In this document: positions 19,098 through 28,092 of the stretch, piece after piece
Numbering within the stretch: the first letter of the stretch is position 1
Layout: each line of letters begins with the position of its first letter
Source: Legionella worsleiensis
GTDB taxonomy: Bacteria > Pseudomonadota > Gammaproteobacteria > Legionellales > Legionellaceae
NCBI RefSeq assembly: GCF_001467535.1
Contig: NZ_LNZC01000029.1
Coordinates: forward strand, 5,180-69,179
DNA: 64,000 nt
Reading direction: 5' to 3'
Made by a program: the position numbers and the translations under genes
The notes under the pieces: generated by a model
The model's database searches: none
What the model was told of the DNA's origin: nothing
Seen by the model: the letters and a program-made list of their open reading frames with translations, nothing else

Positions 19098-20330
19098 TTA
19101 TAAATTAAGTATGTCTATTACCGAACTTGCGTATTCAATACTTTGTAAATAATGTCTGGTTAATTCTTCTTCTTTTAGTGGCAGGCCGTTGAGGGAGCTG
19201 AAGTTTGCCTGTTCATAATCGATTGAATATTTAAGAAAGGTGCCCAGCATACCTTTTTTATCCAATATGGCTTCGTTTAATGATTCAGTTAGATGAATAT
19301 TAGCTAAAAGAGACCCCAAGGGTTGATTTAAAATACCATCCAGCGTGGATAAAATCCCTACAGTATACGCCTGATGTGGGTTAGTGTAGTTCATGGTTTT
19401 AGCCATAGATTCGCACATTTTGGCACGAATCAAGGTGCGTTCAAGAAGATCAGGTGCTACCTCATCAAAACTGGACAGCAACAATAAATTCAACCAGTTA
19501 CGAATTTGAAACAACCCGAGTTGTTTAATGGCATCAAGTAAGCTGTCGATTTTTTTACTTCTGTACATAGCTGGTGAATTGGCCAAACGTAGAATTCGAT
19601 AACTGAGTTTGGGAATAGGTAAAATCATTTCCTCAATACGTTCCATGGGCACATTATCATCGTTTAACTCAGCAAGAAGACGCAAAAGCTGGGCTTTGTT
19701 CTCGGTAATTTTAGTGCTCGCAATGGACTCAGGTTTATTAAGAAAAAAGCCCTGAAAATAGTGGAAACCAAAATTACGACATATTTGAAATTGCTCTTTT
19801 GTTTCAATTTTCTCGGCCAAAAGAATACCTTTGTAATTTTTAAGCAGAGATAATTGTTTTTCTATGTGTTTTTCATCTTGATTAAGAACCTCTATTTTAA
19901 TTACATTTGCAATTTCAACAAAAGCTTCAAGATTTTTTTGGTAGACAAAATCATCCAGGGCAATCTGATAGCCCTTATTTTTCAGTACTCTTAAATTTTT
20001 AATGATGTCGTTATCTGGTTCAACTGTTTCAAGAATTTCAACAACTATTTTATCTTTCGGTAACAACAAAGGTATCTTTTGAATAAGATTATTATAGGTA
20101 AAATTTATATAGGCTCTTTTATTACCTAAAAGTGTCCTCATGTCCATATTGGTAAACATTTGAGTGAGAACTGATGAAGTTGCTGAATCGCCTTCAAATT
20201 GATTGGTGTTATCCACATCCGCATATTGAGGGTTGCCATTGCGATAAAGTATTTCGTAGGCACAGACAATACCCTTTTTGTCATAAATACCTTGACGAGC
20301 GAGCAATATGCTGGAATTGGGTTCTGTCAT
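19098..20330 (-). CDS. EAL-HDOD regulator with degenerate EAL domain
   Basis: A 410-residue protein of the YuxH-like class: an N-terminal EAL-type fold joined to a C-terminal HDOD domain (from about 205, LLRLLAELNDDNVP, with YRILRLANSPAMYRSK and SIKQLGLFQIRNWL-like helices). Some EAL-fold strands remain (CAYEILYRNG, VEILETVEP, AEKIETKEQF, YFQGFFLNKP). The metal-binding DDFGTG loop has become DDFVYQ and the following Lys-Ile-Asp reads KIE, so cyclic-di-GMP hydrolysis is unlikely. It probably acts by protein or ligand binding in signalling. The ATG chosen lies after AAGAGA; the frame extends 19 codons further up without better support. Single gene. Confidence 0.8.
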   Translation of the reverse strand: MTEPNSSILLARQGIYDKKGIVCAYEILYRNGNPQYADVDNTNQFEGDSATSSVLTQMFTNMDMRTLLGNKRAYINFTYNNLIQKIPLLLPKDKIVVEILETVEPDNDIIKNLRVLKNKGYQIALDDFVYQKNLEAFVEIANVIKIEVLNQDEKHIEKQLSLLKNYKGILLAEKIETKEQFQICRNFGFHYFQGFFLNKPESIASTKITENKAQLLRLLAELNDDNVPMERIEEMILPIPKLSYRILRLANSPAMYRSKKIDSLLDAIKQLGLFQIRNWLNLLLLSSFDEVAPDLLERTLIRAKMCESMAKTMNYTNPHQAYTVGILSTLDGILNQPLGSLLANIHLTESLNEAILDKKGMLGTFLKYSIDYEQANFSSLNGLPLKEEELTRHYLQSIEYASSVIDILNL

Positions 20331-20924
20331 TATTATTGTCACTATCTCTTTATTAAGATTCCTTTTATTAAGCAGCCATAATAACAAAAGGCCTGCCTAA
20401 TGACTTCAAAATGCCCATAACCTACGAACAAACGAGCCATACACTGTTAAGTATAGAGCAATATTTAACTTCTCCATATACGCCAAAAAATAAAGTCTTT
20501 GACCCAATTCAAACTCGATTATACAGTCACTTAAAATTTAAATGATCGTCATTTAGGCTATACTTTAGCAATTTTAAGTCATTTGTTTAGATTATAACCT
20601 ATTTTGCAGGGTCTGTTAGCATGAAAATGTCATGAAACATTCAGATTTAGTGCAAATCAGTCAAAACCGGCTTAAATTACCGATAAGTACTCAAGGCAAC
20701 GCTAACTTAAGCTAAATTAAGAGGTTATTATTAATTTAAGAGCTGTTAACAAGGCTTGAATTCACAATTTATTGTTTTTTTTGAACATATACCCAACAGT
20801 CCTGTTTTTAAAACAAAAATCAATTTTGAACTGAGCAGAGATTTTAAATTTCACTTCAAACTGCCCCCTTTCTCGCAATAGGATCTTTGAATACTGATGC
20901 CTTTTGCGGGAGAAAACGGTATAT
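20331..20924. other. Long AT-rich intergenic region
   Basis: About 600 bases between the EAL-HDOD gene and the fadE terminator, both genes pointing left. It must hold the promoter of the EAL-HDOD gene. I see no open frame with a ribosome site, no tRNA shape and no clear repeat, only scattered AT-rich tracts. Confidence 0.5.
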
Positions 20925-20964
20925 CCCTCGGTTTATTGCCACATAAATTACGCCAAACCGAGGG
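20925..20964 (-). terminator. Inverted repeat downstream of fadE
   Basis: CCCTCGGTTT and AAACCGAGGG make a perfect 10-bp stem around a 20-base loop, 24 bases beyond the fadE stop. There is no U-run, so it may be a Rho-independent terminator of weak type or an mRNA 3'-end stabiliser. Confidence 0.5.
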
Positions 20965-20987
20965 AAGAAGTATTAAATCGGTACGAA

Positions 20988-23465
20988 TTAAATAATCTCT
21001 GTTTCAATATTGTCTTTGTGGGCTTTCTTTTTAATGATGCCCGCTTTAGGAGAAGTTCTTCTGAGTTCATCATCAGCAAAATCATCCACTTTAATTACAT
21101 CCTGACGAGCTAATTCGGCTTGTTCGAGCTCTTTAGCTTCCTCAGAGGTCAGTATTCCGCAGCTCAAGGCCTCTGCAATCTGATCTTTAAAGTTAAGTGA
21201 TTTTAACACCTGATCTTTCACTGCCTTCATTACTTTACGCTCTAAATCCTCAACCGCACAGATTTTATAAAATGCCTCTTCCATGCGACCTAAGGGGCAA
21301 TTATTGCTTGGCGTTTTATAAACGAGTCGAGTTAAGCGAGCACGAGTTTCATTGGGCTCAATAAGCATCTTCGCCAACTTATGACCTAACTGATCATTGG
21401 GGATATGTCTTTTATTGCCTAATGGTTTTAAAATCAAGGGTAAAGCGATTCGTGCCCAACGCACCGGAAAGTTAATAATCACGCCATGCATTGCATCTTC
21501 ACATTCGTGCAATAGTTGCTGGCAACACCACTGAACCAGGGGAAGATCAGCTACTGGCTCGCCATCCTCATAAAAACGCTTTAAAACACAAGATGCCATG
21601 TAAAGACAACTTAACATATCGCCTAAACGTGCAGACAGTTTTTCCTTGCGCTTTAGGCCACCACCTAACACCACCATAGAAAAATCAGCAAGAAAAGCAA
21701 GATTTGCACTGTATTTATGAATTAATTGATAATATCGTTTTACCGAACTGGTCGGTGCTTTTGAATAATGAGCATCAGTCCAGGCAAATACCAGCGACTT
21801 GGTGAAATTAGCCAGTATAAATCCAGCATGAGCAAAAAACGCATTGTCAAATTGCTTCAAATCATTATTACGCACACTTTCCAACTCTTTAAATACATAA
21901 GGATGACAACGAACTGCACCCTGACCAAATATAATCAGACTACGAGTTAGAATGTTTGCCCCTTCTACAGTAATTCCGATAGGAGAACCTTGATATCCTC
22001 GACCCAGGTAGTTATTGGGGCCTAAACAAATGCCTTTACCACCATGAATGTCCATAGCATCCAAAGCAACGGTTCTTGCTCGCTCGGTTGAATGATATTT
22101 TAGAATTGCGCCAACAACGGATGGCTTAGCACCGTGATCTATGGCAGCAGCTGCCATAGTCAGTGCAGAGTCAATAATATAAGTGTTGGCTGCAATTCGT
22201 GCCAAAGGTTCCTCTATACCTTCAAATTTACCTATGGGTTGATTAAATTGCTTTCTAATCCGTGCATAAGCTCCAGAAGCAAGAGCCACAGCCTGAGCGC
22301 CGCCACTGGCGCTTGATGGCAGAGAAATAGCACGTCCAGCGCTCAAGCACTCCATTAACATGCGCCAGCCTTGCCCAGCCATAGCGGCGCCACCGATTAA
22401 ATAGTCCAAGGGTATAAATACATTTTTTCCTTGAGTTGGTCCATTTAAAAAACCGGTATTTAATGGAAAATGTCTTCTTCCTTTGGTTACTCCAGGAGTT
22501 GAGGAAGGAATCAATGCACAACTAATACCCAAATCCTCTCCCTTACCTAACATATTTTCCGGGTCAAACATTCTGAATGCCAATCCTATGACTGTAGCAA
22601 CCGGACACAAAGTGATGTAGCGCTTATCCCAATTTAAACGAACACCAACAACTTCCTTACCGTTAAATTCCTGGCGACAAACTATACCCTCATCAGGAAT
22701 AGAAGCAGCATCAGAACCGGCATTTGGTCCAGTTAATGCAAAACAGGGGATTTCCCTTCCATCAGCCAATCGTGGCAGGTAATGATTTTTTTGTTCCTCA
22801 GTGCCGTATTTTAGTAACAATTCACCTGGCCCCAGGGAGTTTGGTACACAGATTGTAGTAGCAGCGGTAATAGAGCGACCATAAATTTTAACCAAAATGG
22901 ACATTTGCGCTGTAGCAGAGAACTCTAACCCTCCGTAACGTTTGGGTATAATCATGCCCAGAAAACGGTTGTCTTTGATAAACTGCCATACTTCTGGAGG
23001 TAAATCAGTACGATTATGAGTAATATCCCAATCATCAAGCATGGAACACAAGACATTAACCGGGCCATCAAGGAACTTCTGTTCTTCTTCTGTCAAGTGC
23101 ACAACAGGCTCACTGCGTAACTTGGCAAAATCAGGAGCACCACTAAAGATATCGCCTTCCCAACTGACTGTTCCCGCTTCCAGAGCTTCTCGCTCAGTAC
23201 TGGACATTGCAGGCATTGCTTTACTGATGATTTTAAACAAATGTTTTGATATCAATGCCCTGCGTAAAGGTTTTACCATCCCGGCTAACAACACAAGTTC
23301 AACTGTCCAGAGCATGGTCTGAGCAAACCATCCGGGTGAACCAAACTTGAATACCAAACCCATAAAAAGAGTAAAGCTGATAGCCCATACCGCTATTGAT
23401 GCCTGACGAGTTATCAATATCCCTGCTGCACCAATTGTTGCAAGTAGTAACAGTACATGTAGCAC
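20988..23465 (-). CDS. fadE: Acyl-CoA dehydrogenase FadE
   Basis: Catalyses the first step of fatty-acid beta-oxidation, acyl-CoA to trans-2-enoyl-CoA, with FAD. The 825-residue size, the N-terminal membrane segments (about 1-65), the acyl-CoA dehydrogenase core (CFALTGPNAGSDAASIPD near 255, DIHGGKGICLGPNNYLGRGYQ near 480) and a long C-terminal DUF1974-like domain match the E. coli FadE class, not short ACADs. The start is GTG with AAGGAG six bases before it. It ends the minus-strand run that starts with ugpA, 24 bases after the hydrolase gene. Confidence 0.93.
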   Translation of the reverse strand: MLHVLLLLATIGAAGILITRQASIAVWAISFTLFMGLVFKFGSPGWFAQTMLWTVELVLLAGMVKPLRRALISKHLFKIISKAMPAMSSTEREALEAGTVSWEGDIFSGAPDFAKLRSEPVVHLTEEEQKFLDGPVNVLCSMLDDWDITHNRTDLPPEVWQFIKDNRFLGMIIPKRYGGLEFSATAQMSILVKIYGRSITAATTICVPNSLGPGELLLKYGTEEQKNHYLPRLADGREIPCFALTGPNAGSDAASIPDEGIVCRQEFNGKEVVGVRLNWDKRYITLCPVATVIGLAFRMFDPENMLGKGEDLGISCALIPSSTPGVTKGRRHFPLNTGFLNGPTQGKNVFIPLDYLIGGAAMAGQGWRMLMECLSAGRAISLPSSASGGAQAVALASGAYARIRKQFNQPIGKFEGIEEPLARIAANTYIIDSALTMAAAAIDHGAKPSVVGAILKYHSTERARTVALDAMDIHGGKGICLGPNNYLGRGYQGSPIGITVEGANILTRSLIIFGQGAVRCHPYVFKELESVRNNDLKQFDNAFFAHAGFILANFTKSLVFAWTDAHYSKAPTSSVKRYYQLIHKYSANLAFLADFSMVVLGGGLKRKEKLSARLGDMLSCLYMASCVLKRFYEDGEPVADLPLVQWCCQQLLHECEDAMHGVIINFPVRWARIALPLILKPLGNKRHIPNDQLGHKLAKMLIEPNETRARLTRLVYKTPSNNCPLGRMEEAFYKICAVEDLERKVMKAVKDQVLKSLNFKDQIAEALSCGILTSEEAKELEQAELARQDVIKVDDFADDELRRTSPKAGIIKKKAHKDNIETEII

Positions 23466-23489
23466 AATGCTCTCCTTATTATCAGCTAA

Positions 23490-24296
23490 TTAAAAATATA
23501 ACTTTTGGTTATGAAGTATAGCATCTACAACGTCAATAACCTGTTTTGCAACCGACTTTGGATGTTCCATTGGAAACAAATGGGTTCCTTTGGTTTGAAC
23601 GCTTTTAATGTGAAAATACCGTCGCATGTAGCGAACGTCGAAACTATCAATAACCGTGCTGCTGTCTCCATAAATCAGAGCAGCAGGGACTCGTGATCTT
23701 CCTTTTAAGCGTGGAATGACATGAGGAATAGTTCTGTAGATTTGAGATTCAATATGCCTGTCAAATTTCAAATGATACCCATCCTCTTTTAAATCCAGAC
23801 CATACTTGATGTAATCATCCAAACACTCATCAGTAAACGTCTTAAATAAATCCCTGGTTTTCAAATAACGCAGTAATTGATCATGATCTTGCCAGTAGGT
23901 CCTTCTTCCTTTGGTTCGGTATGCTGGAGTCACTCGGTCAATAATACCAAGTACCTTGGCTAAATGAACCATACTTGATTTAAAACGACCAAGTAAAGGC
24001 GAATCCAGCAACACAACCGCCTTAAATAAATCAGGGCGTTCAATGGCAGCCAAAAGACTTAAAACGCCCCCAAGGGAATGGCCAACCGCAATCACTTTCT
24101 GCCTGGCTTGTTGTTCCACACTGTCTATGACTTCATCAACAAGATGATGCCAGTTTTCCGTCACAGGATAATCGGGATGATGTCCTATCATATCAGGGTA
24201 ACAGACATCAAAAACAACAGCCAGCTGATCCAGAAACTGCTTGTAACACAAAGAAGGAAATCCATTGCCATGCGCAAAATGGATTAAATCCCTCAT
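23490..24296 (-). CDS. Alpha/beta hydrolase
   Basis: A 268-residue serine hydrolase of the alpha/beta fold. The HGNGFP oxyanion motif is at 9-14, the nucleophile elbow is GHSLGG near 93, a late Asp sits in SSTVIDSFDV, and the catalytic His is in KGTHLFPMEHP near 245. The substrate cannot be read; esters and thioesters are both possible. It overlaps the DUF1189 stop codon (TAATG) and precedes fadE, which suggests a role in lipid turnover. This is inference from context. Confidence 0.82.
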   Translation of the reverse strand: MRDLIHFAHGNGFPSLCYKQFLDQLAVVFDVCYPDMIGHHPDYPVTENWHHLVDEVIDSVEQQARQKVIAVGHSLGGVLSLLAAIERPDLFKAVVLLDSPLLGRFKSSMVHLAKVLGIIDRVTPAYRTKGRRTYWQDHDQLLRYLKTRDLFKTFTDECLDDYIKYGLDLKEDGYHLKFDRHIESQIYRTIPHVIPRLKGRSRVPAALIYGDSSTVIDSFDVRYMRRYFHIKSVQTKGTHLFPMEHPKSVAKQVIDVVDAILHNQKLYF

Positions 24297-25168
24297 TATG
24301 CCACCATTTTGGTACTGTCAGAGCGAAATGCTCTGATGGCAATACTAAAATACAGACCAAGCAACGCCAACAAAATAAATCCAAATCCGTAAAATACTGC
24401 GTTTAATGTCATAAACGTCAAAAGCACACACACCATGGGGGTAGATGCTACCATGAATAAACGTGAAGATTCTTTGAATTTAAGTTTGAAGGAAAAAAAC
24501 ACCCTGGAAAAAACTTGCCCCAAAAAAGCAAGAACAAGGAAAAAGATAACAAATAAAGAGTAAAAAATTGCAACGATAACGGGATAAATAATCAACTGGG
24601 CTGCATATTTCAATCCGTAAATGGAGCTACTGGAAATAATCGTTTTTCCATCAAACATCATATTCATATTTTTATCAAAGGGCTGTACCATAACAGAACC
24701 ATGGAGTGTTTGGTCATCACTCAAAGTCATTATAGATGGAGAAATCATCTTTACAGACATGCTTTTTTTGTTAATCAATAAAGTCAAATAAGGAAATTCT
24801 TTGGTAAATTCTTTTACCACTCCCGTGGTATCAATAATAACTGAGACCTGTCCCTTATCGTTTTTAATAAAATAAGGCATAGGCTTATCAAAATTGAGCT
24901 CACCATTTTGAATGTAAAGAGTGGGCAAAGAAAGTATAGGAGCTATAAGCCGCTCATTAAAATCGGTGTTAAACTCCCTGCTCATTTTCAAAGAATAAGG
25001 AATAACTGCAAGTGCAATCACCAGTAAAAGATAAAGAAGGCCAGTACCCCGCCAGCGTTTTCCTACATCGATGTATAATCTCTTTGCATAAAAAGACATA
25101 TAAAGCGCTGACCAATAGCTGTAAACCGGGGTATCAATAGGTTTTAATTTAGTGTCTTTCTTCGCCAC
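24296..25168 (-). CDS. DUF1189 family membrane protein
   Basis: A 290-residue integral membrane protein: one helix near 40-60, an extracytoplasmic domain of about 130 residues (with the NDKGQVSVIIDTTG segment), then three or four helices to the C-terminus. DUF1189 proteins often sit beside sugar-type ABC transporters, as MalA does in Gram-positive maltodextrin operons. The start chosen is GTG, preceded by GGAG at six bases and overlapping the ugpC stop by 20 bases; the frame opens 14 codons earlier with no ribosome site. Function unknown; the context suggests a partner of the Ugp-like transporter. Confidence 0.75.
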   Translation of the reverse strand: MAKKDTKLKPIDTPVYSYWSALYMSFYAKRLYIDVGKRWRGTGLLYLLLVIALAVIPYSLKMSREFNTDFNERLIAPILSLPTLYIQNGELNFDKPMPYFIKNDKGQVSVIIDTTGVVKEFTKEFPYLTLLINKKSMSVKMISPSIMTLSDDQTLHGSVMVQPFDKNMNMMFDGKTIISSSSIYGLKYAAQLIIYPVIVAIFYSLFVIFFLVLAFLGQVFSRVFFSFKLKFKESSRLFMVASTPMVCVLLTFMTLNAVFYGFGFILLALLGLYFSIAIRAFRSDSTKMVA

Positions 25169-26252
25169 ACCATTCTCCAATACGTTTACCTGTTTTTTGG
25201 TGAAAAACATGTACTTTCATTTTAGGCAACTCTACAAAGATCTGTCCATCAGATAAAGCATGATCTGCAGGTAGACGTAAAGTAACCCGTTTGCCATTAT
25301 TAATACTCTTTGCCTGTACGAGTTTGTCCGCACCCATATCGTCTATAAATTCAATGTTCAGTTCTAAAGATTGAGCGTTTTTTGAGGCAGAATGCAAAAC
25401 ATGCTCAGGTCTGACTGCCAGAGTCAGTACGTCATGATCATCTACCGTGTCTGTCCAAAGCGGTGCAGGAAAATCAATTCCCATTTCAGTCTGAATGGTT
25501 TTTGATTTTTTGTCAAAAACGCCCGTAAAAAAATTAATGGGGTAATGTCCGGTAAACCCTGCGACAAATTCGGTCGCCGGGGTCTGGTACAATTCCTGAG
25601 GAGTACCTAATTGTTCTACCCTGCCCTGATTCAATACCAAAACTCTATCTGCCATGGTCATTGCTTCTGTTTGATCATGAGTCACATACAAACTGGTGGT
25701 ATTGAATTGTTGATGTAATTTTTTAATTTCATGACGCATTTCCGTGCGTAATTTGGCATCCAGGTTTGATAAAGGCTCATCAAACAAATAGACAGCAGGA
25801 GATCTGACTATAGCTCGTCCCATAGCAACTCTTTGTTTTTGACCACCCGATAACTCCTGCGGTTTTCGTTGCAAATAAGGAGTCAAATGCAGCAGCTTGG
25901 CTACATCGCTTACTCTTTGGCGAATATCGGAAGCGCTCAATTTGCGCATTTTTAATCCATAGGCCATATTGTCAAATACCGTCATATGCGGATATAGCGC
26001 ATAATTTTGGAACACCATTGCCATATCTCTTTTGGCTGCAGGCATGTCATTAACACATTGATTATTGATTAACACCGCTCCAGAACTTAACTGTTCGAGT
26101 CCGGCTATAAGCCGCAAAAGGGTTGATTTACCACAACCTGATGGTCCAACAACGACCATAAATTCGCCCTTTTTAATACTCAGTGTTAACTGATGCAAAA
26201 TGGATGTGGCTCCTACTGTTTTTGTCACATCAATCAAATCAACTGTAGCCAT
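25149..26252 (-). CDS. ugpC: ABC transporter ATPase, UgpC/MalK type
   Basis: The ATP-hydrolysing subunit of an importer. Walker A GPSGCGKST near 36, Q-loop FQNYALYPHMTV, signature LSGGQKQRVAMGRAI, Walker B YLFDEPLSNLDAKLR and H-loop VTHDQTEAMTMADR are intact. A C-terminal TOBE/OB regulatory region of about 130 residues places it in the CUT1 (MalK/UgpC) group. The 367-residue length is normal. It follows ugpE by two bases. These ATPases import sn-glycerol-3-phosphate or sugars; which applies here cannot be told without the binding protein. Confidence 0.88.
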   Translation of the reverse strand: MATVDLIDVTKTVGATSILHQLTLSIKKGEFMVVVGPSGCGKSTLLRLIAGLEQLSSGAVLINNQCVNDMPAAKRDMAMVFQNYALYPHMTVFDNMAYGLKMRKLSASDIRQRVSDVAKLLHLTPYLQRKPQELSGGQKQRVAMGRAIVRSPAVYLFDEPLSNLDAKLRTEMRHEIKKLHQQFNTTSLYVTHDQTEAMTMADRVLVLNQGRVEQLGTPQELYQTPATEFVAGFTGHYPINFFTGVFDKKSKTIQTEMGIDFPAPLWTDTVDDHDVLTLAVRPEHVLHSASKNAQSLELNIEFIDDMGADKLVQAKSINNGKRVTLRLPADHALSDGQIFVELPKMKVHVFHQKTGKRIGEWCGEERH

Positions 26253-26254
26253 AA

Positions 26255-27082
26255 TTAGTTCAACCCTTTTTCAAACCAACGCTGCATGAACAAGACGACC
26301 ACACAGGGTGGAATTAAAGCGATAAGCGCAACGGTCATGATATAGTGCCATTGTGGAACCTGATCTGCGACGCCCGCAAGATAACGAATCCCCATAACTA
26401 TGGTCGCCATTTTGGTTTCGGTAGTAATAACCAATGGCCAGAGATACTGATTCCATCCGTACACAAACAATATAACGAATAATGCGGAAATTTGTGTGCG
26501 AGATAAAGGTAAGACTATATCGAAAAAAAAGCGTACAGGGCCTGCACCATCAAGCTTGGCAGCATCAGCAAGTTCCTTGGGAATAGTCTTAAAAAATTGT
26601 CTGAACAAAAAAGTACCTGTAGCGGATGCGAGCAACGGTAATGATAATCCAGTAAAGGAATTCAATAATCCAAATGATGCAACAACCTGAAAAGTAGGTA
26701 CTATTCTTACTTCAACGGGTAACATCATGGTTGCAAAAATCAATGCAAAACACAGTTTTTTGAAAGGAAAATCAAAGTAGACCAAGGCAAAGGCCGAGCC
26801 TAAAGCCAGTATTATCTTTCCGAACGCAATACACAAAGCCATTAACAGGCTGTTAAATAACATCCCGGTAATAGGTTCTCCACCAGTTACGGTCATTCCT
26901 TCAGTTAAGACGACGTTCAAATTTTTAATAAATGAAATCCCGGGAACTAAAGAAAGCGGTGACTGCATTAGTGCCGAACCTTCATGACTGGCTGCAACAA
27001 GAGCAAGATACAAAGGCAGGAACATGAAAAGAGTAAAAATAATTAAAAAAGCATGAGATAACACCCGATTTAAATGATTCAT
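26255..27082 (-). CDS. ugpE: ABC transporter permease, UgpE type
   Basis: A 275-residue permease of the CUT1 class with six predicted membrane helices. The EAA loop that docks to the ATPase is visible (IPKELADAAKLDGAGPVRFFFDIVLPLSR, about 165-193). It pairs with UgpA and UgpC. Its start overlaps the ugpA stop as ATGA. The match in length and in the EAA sequence to UgpE supports the name, although the transported solute is unproven. Confidence 0.87.
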   Translation of the reverse strand: MNHLNRVLSHAFLIIFTLFMFLPLYLALVAASHEGSALMQSPLSLVPGISFIKNLNVVLTEGMTVTGGEPITGMLFNSLLMALCIAFGKIILALGSAFALVYFDFPFKKLCFALIFATMMLPVEVRIVPTFQVVASFGLLNSFTGLSLPLLASATGTFLFRQFFKTIPKELADAAKLDGAGPVRFFFDIVLPLSRTQISALFVILFVYGWNQYLWPLVITTETKMATIVMGIRYLAGVADQVPQWHYIMTVALIALIPPCVVVLFMQRWFEKGLN

Positions 27083-27957
27083 TCGTAATGTACCTTCTTT
27101 TCCAGATATTTGAATTGAACCAATGAAATCACAATAACGATGATCATCAATAACACAGATTGAGCGGAGGAACTTCCCAAATCCATTCCTTCAAAGCCAT
27201 CCTCATACACCTTGTACATTAGATTGGTTGTACTGTTACCCGGGCCACCATGAGTCATTACCTGAATAATTCCAAAAGTATCAAAAAAACCATAGATCAA
27301 ATTCATAATCAAGAGAAAAAAAGTTGTTGGCGATAACAGTGGCAGAATAATCTGCCAAAATCTTTGCCATGATGAAGCACCGTCTATTATCGCAGCATCA
27401 ATAACCGTTTGTGGAATAGCTTTTAAAGCCGCAAAATAAAATAAAAAATTGTAACTAAATTGTTGCCAGCTTGCAGTTAATATAACAACCAGCAAGGCTT
27501 GATTGGCATTATTCACATAATCAAACGGAATTCCCAAGGAGTGTAAAACCTGGGTTAACCAACCTAAAGTTGGGTGACACAAAAAACGCCAGAGAATTGC
27601 AGCAACAGCAGGAGCTATAGCATAAGGCCAAATTAACAACGACTTATACACTCCCTGACTTGTACTCCTGTTATTCACTAAAGTGGCGATTAACAAACCA
27701 AAAATCATGGTAATCGCAGTGACGCTAAATGCAATCGCAAAGGTAACCCAAACGGCTTTAAGATAACCTGGATCGCTAAAAAGGTCAGAAAAATTACTCA
27801 ATCCGGCAAAATGCTGATGCAGACCAAAAGCATCGGTATAAAAAAAAGATTGCACCAGAGCACCACAGGCCGGCCAGATAAAAAACACTAAAGTGATGAG
27901 CAGTTGCGGTACTATAAAAAGCCAAGCGTAGATACTTTGATGATTAAATTTTGCCAT
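27079..27957 (-). CDS. ugpA: ABC transporter permease, UgpA type
   Basis: The second permease of the importer, 292 residues and six helices, starting with a cytoplasmic segment and FIVPQLLITLVFFIWPA. The EAA loop reads IPQTVIDAAIIDGASSWQRFWQIILPLLS. It is the first gene of the operon, diverging from the quinone oxidoreductase gene. No substrate-binding protein gene lies on either side, which is unusual for this transporter class. Confidence 0.87.
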   Translation of the reverse strand: MAKFNHQSIYAWLFIVPQLLITLVFFIWPACGALVQSFFYTDAFGLHQHFAGLSNFSDLFSDPGYLKAVWVTFAIAFSVTAITMIFGLLIATLVNNRSTSQGVYKSLLIWPYAIAPAVAAILWRFLCHPTLGWLTQVLHSLGIPFDYVNNANQALLVVILTASWQQFSYNFLFYFAALKAIPQTVIDAAIIDGASSWQRFWQIILPLLSPTTFFLLIMNLIYGFFDTFGIIQVMTHGGPGNSTTNLMYKVYEDGFEGMDLGSSSAQSVLLMIIVIVISLVQFKYLEKKVHYE

Positions 27958-28092
27958 TAGCCAACCATGTAGGGGTTAATGTTGTTGTACCAAAAAATGA
28001 TTATATAGTTATTTTGAATCATTTTGCGAGTGCTTATGCAGATAATCTGCTATAAATTATCCAATCAATTTCGTTCATGTAGGGAGATACTT

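Noticed and set aside
20331-20924. Rsm-type small RNA in the long intergenic gap
   Set aside because: I looked for a TNAGAAATTTCTNA-like activator site and repeated GGA loops and found neither.
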